From Ignelater luminosus (lineage: Eukaryota; Arthropoda; Insecta; Coleoptera; Elateridae), in the NCBI GenBank assembly GCA_011009095.1, contig VTPC01090540.1, forward strand, positions 1 to 64,000: a DNA stretch of 64,000 nt. The letters run 5' to 3'. The translations under genes were made by a program, and so were the position numbers. Every line of letters starts with the position of its first letter. Positions within the stretch are counted from its first letter, which is position 1. The notes beneath the pieces are model-generated. The model did not search any database. It was given only the letters and a program-made list of their open reading frames with translations, and was not told where the DNA came from. Positions 12,233-24,756 of the stretch are shown piece by piece.

Positions 12233-13200
12233 TTACAAGTTTCTGAAAATATATCTGATTTTTCCACGGATACCTTTGATTAACTTTTGCACACCAGTTT
12301 GTGTCACATTATTTGAAGCTTTTTCCATATTGTTTCAAATTGATCTAAGATTTCTGCAACTTTTCCTTGCGTGTCTTTTAATAATAGTTCAATATTTTTT
12401 ATTGGCCGTATTTCTGGACAATTAGAGAAGCTCATGGTTTCTTCAACAAAAATGACATTATTTCTATTTAGGAGGTTTAAGCATAGTGAGCGCTGGCCAA
12501 ATCTGGCCAAAATAACGGTGAAGTTTCATGTTGCTTGTACAACCGGAATAATTTTCTTTGAAGACATTTACTGCGATATGTTGCAGCGTTTATGGAACCT
12601 ATTGAAAAAAATGCTTAGATCTTTCCCGGCAAGAGCAAATTGTTTGCCACAAGAACCTTTTCATCAAATTTGCCAACACAAATTGTTTTATTTAATTCCT
12701 TGACAGCTTCTTTAGCAATAGTATAAAACTGTGGACCAGGTAATATACGTGCATCCATTTTCATGTATGTCTCATCATCGATCAACATACATCGTTCAGG
12801 ATTTTCAGAAAGGCACTCGTACACTTTTCTAGCTCTTGTTTTAGCTCGTTTTAATTGCATTTCTGTTCCTTTTGGCCTTTTCTGTTTTTGGTATGTTTTC
12901 ATGTTGTGCTCTATTTGGTTTTTGCACAGTTGAAACCATCACATGTACTCTTTTTGCAATTTCTCTTGTAGACATTGAGCAGTTTTTTTTAAGTAAGGTT
13001 ACAATCTTCTTATCGACCTTAGGATTAGCAGAATCCTTCTTTCTTCAAGGTTTTGGCATGTCTTCAAGAGTATTATATTTTTTAATCACTTTTTCGGCAC
13101 CATTCACAGATACATCCATAGATTTCACTAACTATCTCAATGATAAACCGTATTTACTACAATCAGTTTTTCTTTTTCTTTACTTATTTGTATCGTTTTG
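12233..13200 (-). pseudogene. Tc1-like transposase relic
   Basis: Read on the minus strand from about 13,200: a degenerate N-terminal helix-turn-helix region with stops (KKIVTLLKKNCSMSTREIAKRV), then RARKVYECLSENPERCMLIDDETYMKMDARILPGPQFYT, shown here by its key block LIDDETY with the first catalytic Asp. The family's WPDLASCHY block corresponds to a scrambled segment near 12,520. NCPEIRPIKN precedes the C-terminus, which continues after a one-base frameshift near 12,310 as NNVTQTGVQKLIKGIRGK and ends at TAA (12,233-12,235). There are at least three stops and several frameshifts. Terminal inverted repeats were not found. The element is old. Confidence 0.8.
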
Positions 13201-13204
13201 AATA

Positions 13205-14489
13205 AAAATACGCTAAATCGACAAATACAAAATTATTTTAAAAATAACAGGTCGTGACAAATGTTTTCATAGTTTCCGTAATTCCAATTAAATTTTTGCA
13301 CTTTCTTTCGCGAACATGCTTTACTATGGGTAAAATCCAATTGACAAGAATATTGACGCATGGTAATGTAAAGATTGTGGCTGTGGAGGGTGAATCAAAT
13401 TGGTATAGCAAAAAACGGTTTTCGTGACCATGGTCTACTTTTTTTATCCATAATTCAAATGTATCATGACCTGGGATAGGATTTTATTTCTAACCGATAT
13501 GGGCACCCAAGTGATAAATATCGATATGACGTCATATTTTATCGATACCTACTGAAAAATGGTATTATGGTTGTCTAGTTCATTGCATCGGCGTACGAAT
13601 TATTCTAACTAATAAAGCGAACCTAACATATTTTTTGTCATTTAGTTTGCGCACGTGTCCAAAGGAAGTGCATTATCTTCTGAATTTGAATATAAACGAT
13701 TGCAATAATTTTTATGGACCGTGATTTGACAATACTTTCTATTTACATTTTTAGCCAAAATGAGTATTATTCAGTTCAGTTATCACTTTGGTTGAGAAAA
13801 GAAACAAAATACGGTTTTGGCAGTTGCCGATAAATAACTACTTCCTCAGAAAATACCAACCAATAAAAAGGCTTAGATTTTTGAATTTTAACCCATCATA
13901 GGCCTATTAAAGCAATAATTGCAGTAAAGCAAATTAACGACAATCTTGCTGATAACAATTGTCACACAACTGTCAAATGACTTTTTGTTTGGAAGTATTT
14001 TGTTGCAGATTTTCTTCAGGAAATAGTCGGACCAAATAGCCTTCGTGCATGTCAAAAAATATAAATAAAGAATTTGACATGCACTTTGGATATTACTTAA
14101 GAAGTATGATAATTTATCGGTAACGACATTTATCGTTCGGAAAAACAAAATACAGCCTCTGTTTTCAAAATAATAGCAAAATTAATTTTTTTTTCTAAAA
14201 ACAATCTCCAAGTTAATCAAAAACCTTACAGACATTTTTAATAGAAGTTTAATTAACAATAACATGGCACACTTATTTTTTGTCAAACTTTACTGTTTTG
14301 GGCAACAATACTTTTTTGATAAGTTTTAGCAACCGATAGAGATTTGTCAAACTCGAACAACAAGCTTTTTAGGCAAGTCATGGCCAACTATGTATTCCAT
14401 TGCAAAAAATAAATTGTATAACATTTGTCGAAAGCAATAATGCCCGATACAAGACTTAGTATGCCATGTTATTGCAAGTTTGCTCTTTT
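13205..14489. other. Non-coding DNA, no gene seen
   Basis: The part next to 13,200 may hold the unrecognised 5' end of the Tc1-like element. No inverted partner of its other flank was found. The remainder is AT-rich with nothing recognised. Confidence 0.45.
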
Positions 14490-14625
14490 AAAACGACGCG
14501 TCGCAGTTCGATGGCCTTCAACTAATAGTTACTTGATAATACGGATATGTTCGAACAGATTTCTTTACTTTTACTCATTTGGAGTGCGTTTGCGATCGTC
14601 TTGACATCTATTTTAGAAACACAGA
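14490..14625. repeat. Dispersed repeat, copy 1 (short)
   Basis: The block with GATGGCCTTCAACTAA, GATAATACGGATATGTTCG and GCGATCGTCTTGACATCTAT matches the middle of the copies at 24,757-24,995 and 32,617-32,892, all in the same orientation. This copy lacks the parts that flank the core in the other two. The family was not recognised. Confidence 0.75.
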
Positions 14626-14629
14626 TTAA

Positions 14630-15735
14630 CTAACCTTTATTCGGGGAATTACTTTATTCAAGATAAAAGAAACCCTTTGACTAATTCCAAGTCATATCTT
14701 AAAAAATTTATTAGTCCAATGTTAATATCACTAACTAATCTTAATTGCAGTTAAACCCAAAAATGTAATTCAAAAATAAATAATTACAGCATAAAATTAA
14801 ATTAATAGCACAAAACAGCTAGCGTTTCTTAGCCACTTTCTATACTATCAGTAATATAAAAATAAATTTATTCACTTCAGACTTTATTAAGTCATTGTAT
14901 GAAATAAATTTATTTAGGCAACGTTTCTTTCTTACTTTACATGTTAAAAATAAATCACATTATGCTTCACTTATTAAATGTAAATTAAACGGCATTGAAA
15001 TGTAAATGAAATTAAAATTTTAACTCGGATATTTTGTACATGGGGTTTAATTACAAACATGCGAGAAACGACTCAATTTTATTGTGTATCACACCGCAGC
15101 TACAAGTGAAAAGTGTAACTTCGGGTGTAAATATTTTCGAAATTAATTCATTTTTAGATATCTGAAATGAATTGGATTTTAAACGGTTTGTGACAATTGG
15201 AGGAAAAAACGCGATTATAGTGGAAGTTTGGAAAACTGAAATAAAAGAGGATCTAAAAATAACAAGAAAATATGGTCAACTTGCTTTTAAGGTTGATTAT
15301 TTTCAGACTTGCGTTGTTACACAGACCCGAGTGCTTATTTCGGTATTTTTTATTTTTCCCGATAACGTATGTATTGCATTTCTAATAATAATAATAGTAG
15401 ATTGTGTTTTGTTTATCTTTATCAATATAGTTGTCAAGAACTTGGAATAGCTTTAATAAATGTTTAGTTAATTCTATTTCTTTTTTAATGTGTAGTAGTT
15501 TGAAAATAAGGTCAGCTATTGAGAGAATTCTGAGTTATTGCCTAAATTACAAGTATTCATCAATTACAGTTTCTAAATCTGAAAATAATAAACCACGTGA
15601 AGTAGCGCTTTTAACCGCAGAGCATTCGAACAAAGTATCAGCATCCCTTAACAGCAACAATCCCCCTAAGCTTTCACTAATCCCTAGTTACATTTTTATT
15701 TCGCGATGATTTATATTGGTATTAGGCCACTCCAC
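14630..15735. other. AT-rich DNA, no gene seen
   Basis: Two adjoining 92-codon openings (15,172 and 15,431) overlap slightly but show no recognisable domain. Both lie in AT-rich sequence and look like chance openings. Confidence 0.45.
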
Positions 15736-16135
15736 GCTAACCTTCTGATTTGTTCTATACAATAATAATAGAGTCTGGCTGGTAAATGGGGCTCAAGGGG
15801 GTGATATCTCAAACAGGGGTGCAGCCCTTACTCAATTTACCGCTACATTATAGCAGCGCGTTGGTTAAGCTACAGGGCCCTCTACATCCAACTTTCAACG
15901 CGTATCAAAGAATATTAGCTTAGGATTACTGTTAATCTAATATTTCGTCCAAACAACGCTTTTCCTCCCCCTTACTTTTACATCTTTTGCTCTTCTTGGT
16001 TAACCGCAACAGAGTAGAAAGAGACGAGACACCGCGAGAGGGTGATTATGTTTGAATTGTTATAGTAGGCTTAGCGCTGCAAGCAGTGTTAAGGGCGCTT
16101 CGTGATTTTCTGGCCCGTGGACGATGGCGGAATAG
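15736..16135. other. GC-richer island of unknown origin
   Basis: This stretch is clearly richer in G and C than its surroundings, with no reading frame of note. A block near 15,850 (TAGCAGCGCGTTGGTTAAGC) resembles a tRNA D-arm or A box, but no B box follows at a suitable distance. It may be an old repeat. Confidence 0.35.
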
Positions 16136-19100
16136 AAATTAAGCTCATTTTTGGTGGTAAATACCTCATTTGTTACGCGTGTCACCTTTTAATTTTATTT
16201 ATTGTTGTTTGGATTTGCACCCTATTTATTTAAGTCAAGTTTTTTTATTGACTAGAAATATTATGAGTAACAAGATTTATTTGTAATTTTCACCTTAGAG
16301 TTTTCATTTTCACTTTAATTTCCTTTTGCAATAAAATTTTATGTTTACTGCGAGTACCTTAAATGAATAGACTTTTTACATGCTTAAAATCAATTAAATC
16401 GCAATGCATAATTACTTTCCTATGCTAATATTACTAAATCTCTGCCATTACTTTAAAATAAAAGTGAATTGCAAAAAACTGCAGAATAATTAAAACAAAA
16501 GTTAGTTTATCAAATCAAATCTGCTCAAGATGTTATCTAATGATAAATCTCTACAATGGTCAGGCTACTTTAACTTTAGTCAATCATAACGTTTTTCACC
16601 ATTTTGTATAATTTTCCCAAAATGATTATCAAATCTATCTTGATTAGCCCAATGTATTTTATCTTATCTGAGTTATCTAAATAGAATTTAAAAACTGTTT
16701 TTACCCAACTTAACTTGTAAATTGACTATAGCAATCTGAAACTAGTTTGAGTTGGCATCTACTTCTTTTCTAATGTACTTATTGTATAGTCTACAATTTG
16801 AAAATTTCCGTTCTGCGGAAGACAGACTGTCATTAATGTTTTAAGGGCTAATTATAAATACGTAGATTTCTTGCGATACTTTACCCATTGTCAAGTCAGA
16901 GACACTATAAGTATGAATATTTGATATGAGAAGGAGGCTCTACCAAAACTCCAAAGCCGATTGCTTATCAACTTCCAGCTTGGTTTTAAAAAACATTTTA
17001 AATGAGTAGTTAGTGTGGAGCAGAGTCTAAGTAAAATGTTACTTTTTGCTTCTGTGTTTTGTTTTAACAATTTGCCTGTTAGTTATTGACACGAAGTATA
17101 AAGGCTTTATCAGCAAACTGCTGAGCAGAAATCTAATCAATCAGTTCAGTTTTGACGTCCGAACCATAAAATATACGAAAAAGTGATTTGCCCACCTCCT
17201 TTTTAACTTAGATATTAGAGAGTATAATGCCCTATGCAACAAATCTAGATTAAAAATTTATTGATCACAGAGTTAATATTAATTAATATCTTCAGAGTTT
17301 TCGTCAATAGAACTGCAATCCTAATATGTGTAGATATTACAAGAGATGTTTCCAAACTCTTAGGAATTGCGTTCTTGATCTACCGACACTAACGACCAAT
17401 GTTATCACGCATAGACAAGTTCCAACATATTAACCGGTCAAGAACGATCAGTATTCATCTTTTTTTTAAAGAGAGTGGTTACCAGAAATCGTTCAATAAT
17501 TACATTTTTATTTGGGTAGTCTTCGTTGTCGAATAGTGCTATTTGTCATTGAGTTGACTGATTTAAATCTGACAGAACATTCTTAGAAGGCAGGGGTCGG
17601 CTTTGGATGTTATCAATCTGGTAAAGAGATTGGGCCATTTTACTGAGTTTTGTTAATGATGAATGTATGAATGAACCTTACAAGTAGTGTTCTTTTCCAA
17701 GAGTATCTTAAAGCAAACCAGCTATAGGCCTATAGCAGGACAGATATTATTTAAACAACATAGCAGGCTGAAGGTAGGTGAATATTCCTTAAAGAAAGCT
17801 GCGTGTGGTTTGTACATATAGAATCTGAGAAATGATACTGTTAGATATGGAAGTTTGATAATATAAAATATCTAAAGGCAAGTAAGTTTCCGAAGATTGC
17901 AGGGTAAAGATGCGCTTTGCTCAATTTTTTAACTTGTAGGCCTTTTAAAATAATCACTGAGTCTACAATTCTGCTTGCGTGCTTATTTCACAAAATCGCC
18001 TTTCACAAATGTGGGATTCGTGGCTATTGGGAACATGCCCGTTACTCAGACTGGTAGTCTGATGATAAGCTTTGTAGGAGTGAATAAATGACCGCGGCAA
18101 CAGAAGTTTAAAGTATTAAAATACTTCCACATATTTACTACGAACGATATCAAAACAACCTTTCGCTTTTTAGAGACAAAATATTAATCCTTCAGAAGCT
18201 AATTTCAACGGATTCGAAGTAGGCTCGAGCTTGTACAGAAACATTTTAGACTCATCAGTGCAATGATAGAAAGTGAGGGTATTTACAGCGTGGTAGCGTC
18301 AGTGAATTGAGAAAAGGGTTTGAATCCGCTTGTGTACAAAAGATAATTTCCTAGTGACCTTTCAGCGCATAAAAGTTGTTATTTTGATAAACTCCCTATA
18401 TTATTGGTGCTTCTAATTATTCTAATCAGAATAAAGTTTGCTTCTATCAAAGAAATTAGCTTGCAAAAGACAAAAATAAGTTTGACTAAGATCTAGAGTT
18501 ATAACAAACAAACAACACGTGGAATAAATTCCAGCATGTTGGGATTTCTTTAGATAAATAAATTTTTGATCAAATTAAAAGGTCAACATTTCTGTTTAGA
18601 TATTGGACATTAGTTCTGAATAAGTGGGAAGTGAAATGCTAACGTCTGAAGTACAGTTTGGAGTATCTTCTAAAGCCATCTTCATTAAAAGTATTTTTCG
18701 AGCTTTTCTATCTGTTGCCGAGGATGTGATAAAATGGTGTGGAAATCTAAATTTGCCTGCTAGAAGACGATCCTCACAATGGATGATCAAATACTGCATT
18801 AAACAAGATGAGCATTATTGCTATAAGAAGACCATCCAAAGACAATACGAATAACTATCAGTAAGACAAACAGAAGTGGTCTGAATCAAAGTTTCATCTC
18901 GTTGGTAACTCTGAGTGCTGAACCCAGAACAGAATTGATGCTTTTGTCATCACTTGCGAAAAACTGCTTATCTTGACCTGTAAACGTGAATTTAAGGAAC
19001 CAGAAGAAGAATATTTGTCTAAAGTAGTTATGCTTTATGTGCAGTCCAAAATAAGATTTAAACCTTAAACACCGAAAAGCTTTAACGTAACATACTCGTC

Positions 19101-22100
19101 AAAGAATTGAATAGTGAAAATGTAAATTTGCTATCTCGAAGTGTTTTTGAAAGACAGATCAGAATCGAATTATTTCGAAAACCAACTTCCTGCAATTCAG
19201 TTATTTTGAGTTGTAGAAAATATTAAAGTCATTTTATTCCCAGAGTTTGATACATACTGCAGTTTTTCCATCTTTCAATAAAGCTATAATTTGTTTCTTT
19301 CTAATGGAATTAAAGATGAAAATGAAAAATTGTAGACATTCTTTCATTGCGGTATTTGGTACTTTAAATGTTTCTACTAGAAGACCAACCGCTGAAAAAA
19401 ACTCTAGACTAAAAAAAAGGACCATCAGCCAGCCTAATATCCGCAAAATAAAAAACATTACTACATATCACTAACACTACTGCGTAATATTTTTTGCTTA
19501 CTGCACTGGTGGAGACACCCTGTATAATCAACTAATAGAAAGTTTACTCTCGTGTAGTCAAATATGGTCAAAACCACTTTTTTTCCTAGTGGGGATATAT
19601 TATAGTCAGATATCTGAATATTGATTTGATAAAGAACTTGTAAAGCTATACAAAGCGATAACGATTTATAATTCGATACATTGTTGAAAATGAATTGCAT
19701 AGATATAAATCTCGAATAATAAGCTAATATTATAAAGAAGGCTTAATGCTAAATATGCAAGTAACTAATAAATTAATAACAACTGTGTCTATTACCTGCA
19801 TAATTAGCGCTTGTAATATCACTGACATTTGTATAAATCGTTTAAAGTTGAAATTAGTAGGTACTTTCAGTACATGATACAAAACTATTACTTAATTCTG
19901 ATGCTTATTTATTACTTTAATGCGGAATACGAGTTTTATAACGTCGCATTTCTAGCAGGTGTATTTAATACGAGTATTACCAAAGAGCTTAAAAGTTTGA
20001 TCGAAGTGTAATAAATGCTTTTTCCAGAAAGAGGGACTGCAGGTGGGACGACATTTGCCCAATTATAACGTGCAACTAATTAATTTTTTCGGTCATTTTG
20101 ACGCCGTTAAATTCGCTTTATACTAATTAACACGAAAACAACCCACTAACTTTTAAGTTTTTTGTAGACACTTCCAATTTTGAAGACTTAATTTATTTCT
20201 TTGGGGAAATAATAAACGGCCGAATGCTGAGCGAAACAGGAACCGACGGTAATGCAAATAAACTTCCAGTTCATGTTACATTGAAAATTCTGACACAATA
20301 TGTGGTATGAATAGTGTAATTTATAGCTTTTTTAATTGTTGGTGGAATAATATTTAAATTAATAAATTAATTAGTGTGAATCGAGTATGATAAGTAGGTA
20401 ACCTTTCGAGCTTGTTTTTCAATTAACTCGGTACCGGTTTGTTGGAGTTTAGTTCTGGTTAAAAAAGTTATTCGGTGTTAAGAAAGATGTTGGAATAATT
20501 ATTATTTAAAAAAGTAACTCTCACGCAGTTTTTTATTAAAGTGATCGAACTAATTTATTTCTGAGAGAATTCGTTGCATAATGTATGATAGATAATAGCA
20601 AGTAACTAAATACGTAAGTAGTCTACTTTTACTCGACAAGTAAATACCTAATAAATAAATATATTGACTGAAGATTTTGAAGTGATATTGGAAGCACTAT
20701 GTTAGATAAAAAAAAAGGTCATTCTAGTACCTATTATAGCTTACTAATGTGTTCCAGTGGTCGAAGTAGCAAATATTTTTTACCGATATGGAAGGGCGAT
20801 TCAAATTGAAATAATTTTATTCTGACACCGAGAAGGCACCCTGTCTGTCAATGCTTGTGTGAATTCCATTCCAAATACTAGGAAACTGGGTATAAAGCTT
20901 AACCTTTTTGAAATATTTTCTTATTTAAATGCGACCACAGCATCTGAAGCAATTTTAAAAGCCGGCAATGTAATTCCATTAATAGAGTTCCCAGGTACGT
21001 TTGCGTTTAGGCAGGTTATATTAGAAGCTGCTGCAAAGTTGCATGAGCATTTCCTAGACGTCAATTTTATCACTTTCACAATTATTTTTTATAAATTACT
21101 GTAAAACAGATTTTGTAGTGGTTGCTTAACCGTTTTTCAAATAAGCTGGGTTAACCCAAATAACTGTCATGTATTTTGTATCATCAGATCAGAAATAAAG
21201 AGTTAAGTCCCCAAAGAACAACAACGCCTCTGGTGGAGAGAAAATCATTTTTGAGCTCAATTTGCGATCCTTTTTTGTTTGGTGTCGGTACTGTATCTCT
21301 TATCAACTGACTTTGTTGTAAATCGGACGATGGAGTCATCCCTTTAAAAACGACAGTATTAAAATGGCAAATGCAAAAACCGAAAAAAATCGTTTTTATC
21401 CTGAAAAAAGTTAACATTAAGCAAGACTAATAGGCAAAAATAAGAGCATCATCGTTGGAGTCGCCACAAGCGCATACCGGTATAGTCATTTCTATAGAAA
21501 TAAGTTTAGGTATGTCCAGAAAAATATAGGTATAATCTACTGGTATGTCATACCACCGTATAATGCCTTGTTTTGACCACCGTTGTGTTCTTGAATAAAC
21601 GATACTATTACACCTATCTTCAATCTAAGATAACAAATTATAAAATTGAAAAGCAGAGCAATACTTCTTACAGACAGGGCAAAAATAATACTTCTTAATA
21701 AAATCAAAGGTAACTGAGACGAATCTCTAAATTATTCTGAGACTCCTTTTTACAAATATTACTTTCCTGTAAAAAATTAGCAGTACAATTTTATCAGGGA
21801 TTGAAATATTTTTCAAAATTAGTTTTGCATTTTTCAAGTTCAAGAAATTAAATACAATCGAAGATTCTTACATGATTTTGTTTCAAAACAGACAAAATCT
21901 TCTACAAATGTAAAAAGTGGTCCATTTAAAGAAAAAAATGTAATTATTTCTTGCAATGCATCAATAAATTACCATTTATGAGACACTAGGCCGTTACCAG
22001 CATCTTTTCGATAAAATACATAAGAATTTAAGTTTATAGCAAATGCTAAATTTATAATTCTTCCAACATAAGATTGCAAATACATTAATCTTAGGCTTCT

Positions 22101-22485
22101 TTTAAATCTAAGACTGGAAAAGGTGTAACATCGCAATAAATCGTGTTACAAATAAATAAAGCTAGCAATATTTGTAGCAGATACGGCCTAAATGCATCAA
22201 GTTTGATTTGAAGACTTGATGTTGGCGTAGGAAATGGTCAAGCTACACGGAGTTTGATAAAGCACCAATAGTAATAAAAGCTTGCATTAAAAAGACTTAA
22301 TAATTTTATTGTGATTGATATCATGAGAGAAGTACGGTCTGCACCTAAAAAGAATTGTTTAAAGTAACAAGTACTAAAAGGCAAAACTGAATCAAATTAG
22401 CAATATTGACGGGCAAAAGGAAATAAGTTGGTCAAAAAGACTTAAGTTGATTTAAATCTAATTATTTACATTTTTATTGAAACAT
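16136..22485. other. Long AT-rich non-coding stretch
   Basis: No gene, transposon end or long repeat was recognised in 6.3 kb. Openings at 18,624 (+), 19,461 (-), 20,859 (+) and 21,184 (-) show no domain. The opening at 20,859-21,104 has a less AT-biased amino acid mix than the others, but nothing supports it as an exon. Confidence 0.5.
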
Positions 22486-22489
22486 AAGT

Positions 22490-23210
22490 CTCTTTGACCA
22501 AAGAATGGCGTGTAATACGTGTAAATGATCACAATTACTTGGATAGTTATGATACCGATGCAGATTCTGCTTATGAAGCATCCGATACAAATATTTCTGA
22601 AAGCGAGAGTGAAAGTGATAGTAACTGAGGAAAGACAATAACATTTAAAAAACACCCAATCTTTGTAGATAGAAACAATTTTAGAAAAGCTAAAAAGTAA
22701 AAAACACTAGCAAGGAATCTATAAACCGAGATAGTAAAAACGCTGTACAAGAAATAGTAAGTCAGGATAATAGACAAAAATCAAAACGAACAACCTGGAT
22801 GCATAACAGAGGATGAAAGAAATTATGAATGTAGAGAAGATATCGGTATAGAACAAAATAAGCATGGAATAGAACGAAAAGTGCTTAAGCCACATGCTAG
22901 AAAATTACAAGAAGAAAGGAAAATAAAACATCAAACGGGCCAAGAATATGCTAAAGAAAAAGTATCAAGAAACCGTGCGTTCAGAAAATTGACTAAATGA
23001 AGATTGAAACGTAATGAATTATTAACGGAAGAACTAGTGAAAACAGAGAAATATAGACAAAATATTACTTACCAATATAATTTCGAAACTAACGAACAGT
23101 GTCTTATAGTATGCAAACGTTGCTTCCAAGCAACAATGGAATGTAATGTTGATCATTCCCGAATTGAAAAGAACAAAAAAAAGGACAGATATGAAATGCC
23201 ATCCTCATGA
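22490..23210 (+). pseudogene. Decayed reading frame, acidic then Lys/Arg-rich
   Basis: The frame beginning near 22,490 encodes an acidic Ser-rich stretch (DTDADSAYEASDTNISESES), then hits TGA at about 22,626. Reading resumes in another frame (SKESINRDSKNAVQEIVSQD) and then a third with ITEDERNYECREDIGIEQNK, KHGIERKVLKPHARK, one TGA near 22,998, and ends NITYQYNFETNEQCLIVCKR CFQATM before TGA at 23,208. An acidic leader, a basic Cys-containing segment and a VCKRCF motif recall a widespread insect family of transposon-like uncharacterised proteins with a VCKKMF block. That match is from memory of the motif order and is weak. At least two frameshifts and two stops make it dead. Confidence 0.5.
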
Positions 23211-23313
23211 CTAGACTACGTTAATTCGTTGCATTAAAAAAACATTTAATGTGGTCCAGTTAAGCCAAGATGATTTTGCGTCGAATCAGGAAGTCTTTTT
23301 CAAATTGCTTTGT

Positions 23314-23329
23314 GGCCCTGAAAAGGGCC
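23314..23329 (-). promoter_or_regulatory. Histone-type mRNA 3' stem-loop
   Basis: On the minus strand the sequence is GGCCCTTTTCAGGGCC, a perfect six-base-pair stem with a TTTC loop, the canonical replication-dependent histone 3' hairpin. The flanks also fit: A-rich AAAAC before it and ACAAA after it, then a purine-rich GAAAAAG about 14 bases on, where the U7-pairing element sits. It lies 17-32 bases after the stop codon of the Merlin relic, close to the spacing in histone genes. No histone coding sequence was found next to it. Whether it is used is unknown. A 16-base perfect consensus match is unlikely by chance. Confidence 0.7.
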
Positions 23330-23345
23330 GTTTTACAAGCCAGGT

Positions 23346-23884
23346 CTACGGCGGAGGGTACAGTTCTGCAGCCGGTGAACAAAAGCGATGGATCCTGGTA
23401 TCCGGATCGACCCTCTTAAACAGGAACTCCGCCAGATAACCCACGAAGTGTTCTTTTTTTCTCCCATAACGGGGGATGGATCCCCTAGCGTTCCTCAACA
23501 AACGTTCAACGTTTTGTGTGTGGACGTTAGGGTCCTCAGGGTCCACGAAGGATAGGGTTGCATGCACCACATAACCAGGAAATAAAATGCTTTCTCTAAC
23601 GTCAACTTCAAATCAGCAAACCACGTACCGACTCTTGCACTCTTAAACACATCGCACTTAATCCGTCGAGGTGCCCGTTTAGGACGTTCGATCACCCTCG
23701 ATTTCCTGCAACGGAACGACTAGGTCCTCGCGTCCAGCTGCATGGCTTGTCCACATTTGTGGCAATCCAGTTCTCGTCAGAGCATCCCGTGGTCAACAAG
23801 AAACTTGGCGAGACGCTCAGGATTGCTACAAATTACACAAGCATCAAAAACACGAAGATCGCAGCCTGCACACACAACCGCCAT
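23346..23884 (-). pseudogene. Merlin (IS1595/ISXO2-like) transposase relic, core deleted
   Basis: From ATG at 23,884 the minus strand reads MAVVCAGCDLRVFDACVICS, then LDCHKCGQAMQL and SFRCRKS, which are zinc-ribbon-type Cys pairs, then RVGTWFADLKLTLEKAFYFL, the conserved G-(T/S)-WF block of this family. Two stops (TGA and TAG) interrupt the N-terminal part. After VMWCM, a frame change leads straight into the family C-terminus: SFVDPEDPNVHTQNVERLLR and RKKEHFVGYLAEFLFKR, ending at TAG at 23,346. The central DDE segment between them is missing. Higher GC than the surroundings suggests a later arrival. Terminal repeats were not identified. Confidence 0.8.
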
Positions 23885-23889
23885 TTTGC

Positions 23890-24284
23890 GAATGACAAAC
23901 CGTGAATAAAATTTATACGTGATTAAAATTTATACGTGGGTCATGTTGCAGTAGGCGGTTGGTAGTGTGTGCAGCAGCTGATTTAGTGTCCAACTTCATT
24001 GTTTCTATAGTGCAACATAACCTCAGATGTGCGTGAAAATCGTGTTTGTTTTTCGTCGGTTTCACCAAGATTGGATTAATTTTGTTTAGCTCCGCAGGCG
24101 GAATTGTGTTCTGTGAGTAATTATCTATATGCTGATACCAAAAACTTGCTGTGAAAATGGCTCTTTCTTAGGGGTAGCTATATCGAACAATTACCAAATA
24201 TTAATATCTGAAATCTGTGGTTTTTGACTTGTGCCCTTTTACCGGCGTATTAGAGATTAACATAGTTGCGATTGAGGAAAGTAG
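23890..24284. other. Upstream flank of the Merlin relic
   Basis: The motif AAAATTTATACGTG occurs twice in direct order near 23,908-23,937. A GC-richer stretch to about 24,110 could be the promoter side of the Merlin element. No element end was identified. Confidence 0.35.
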
Positions 24285-24629
24285 GAGAAATCGTCTGCAG
24301 TTTCTGATCGTGATACACATGGTGTCTCGCATATAATTACAAGAAACTTAATAGCGTATTTAAGAGCTGAAACTAAATCAAAAATTACCTATAAGCTGTT
24401 TTCTAGAGATGTGGGCAATTTAAGTTATAGTTTTTCAGGTTTGGGATTCATTGCAATTATCTTATTACGTGTAAGTACACACAATTCAGTTAGCCTATGG
24501 TTTGGTACTATTTTAGAGGTATTCGAAAAACAAAATATCAAATTAAATCTTGAATTGACTTTGTTCGAAAACAGACTATCCAATTTTCATCTCGGTGAAC
24601 ACAGAGAGTTGAAAAGAAATAATTTTTGA
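24285..24629 (+). other. Unrecognised open frame without Met
   Basis: The frame is open for 114 codons after a TAG at 24,282, from SAVSDRDTHGVSHIITRNL to ELKRNNF and a stop. It contains no methionine, so it could only be an exon or a decayed fragment. The composition is mixed (Arg, Glu, Gly, hydrophobic), unlike most chance openings here. No family was recognised and no clear splice signal was seen at its ends. Confidence 0.25.
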
Positions 24630-24756
24630 AAGGGGGCCACTTAGGTGGTAATTTCTTTTAGGTTAATCAGAATAAAGTAAAATATTCGAAACCTTATTAT
24701 GAAAATAATTAGAAGATCCAGACAACACAGTATCGCGTAGATGTTTCTTGGGCAGC

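Noticed and set aside
12230-13320. Terminal inverted repeats of the Tc1-like element
   Set aside because: Similar TTTTGCAC sequences at about 12,288 and 13,298 are in direct, not inverted, orientation.
15840-15880. tRNA-like A box (TAGCAGCGCGTTGGTTAAGC)
   Set aside because: No B box at a suitable distance on either strand, and no cloverleaf could be drawn.
17090-17150. TATAAA followed by TCAGTT, like a core promoter
   Set aside because: The spacing is longer than the usual 25-35 bases and no transcript or reading frame follows.
18285-18330. B-box-like GGGTTTGAATCC with a TAGCGTCAGTG block upstream
   Set aside because: The two boxes are too close for a tRNA, the B box has a mismatch, and no acceptor stem was seen.
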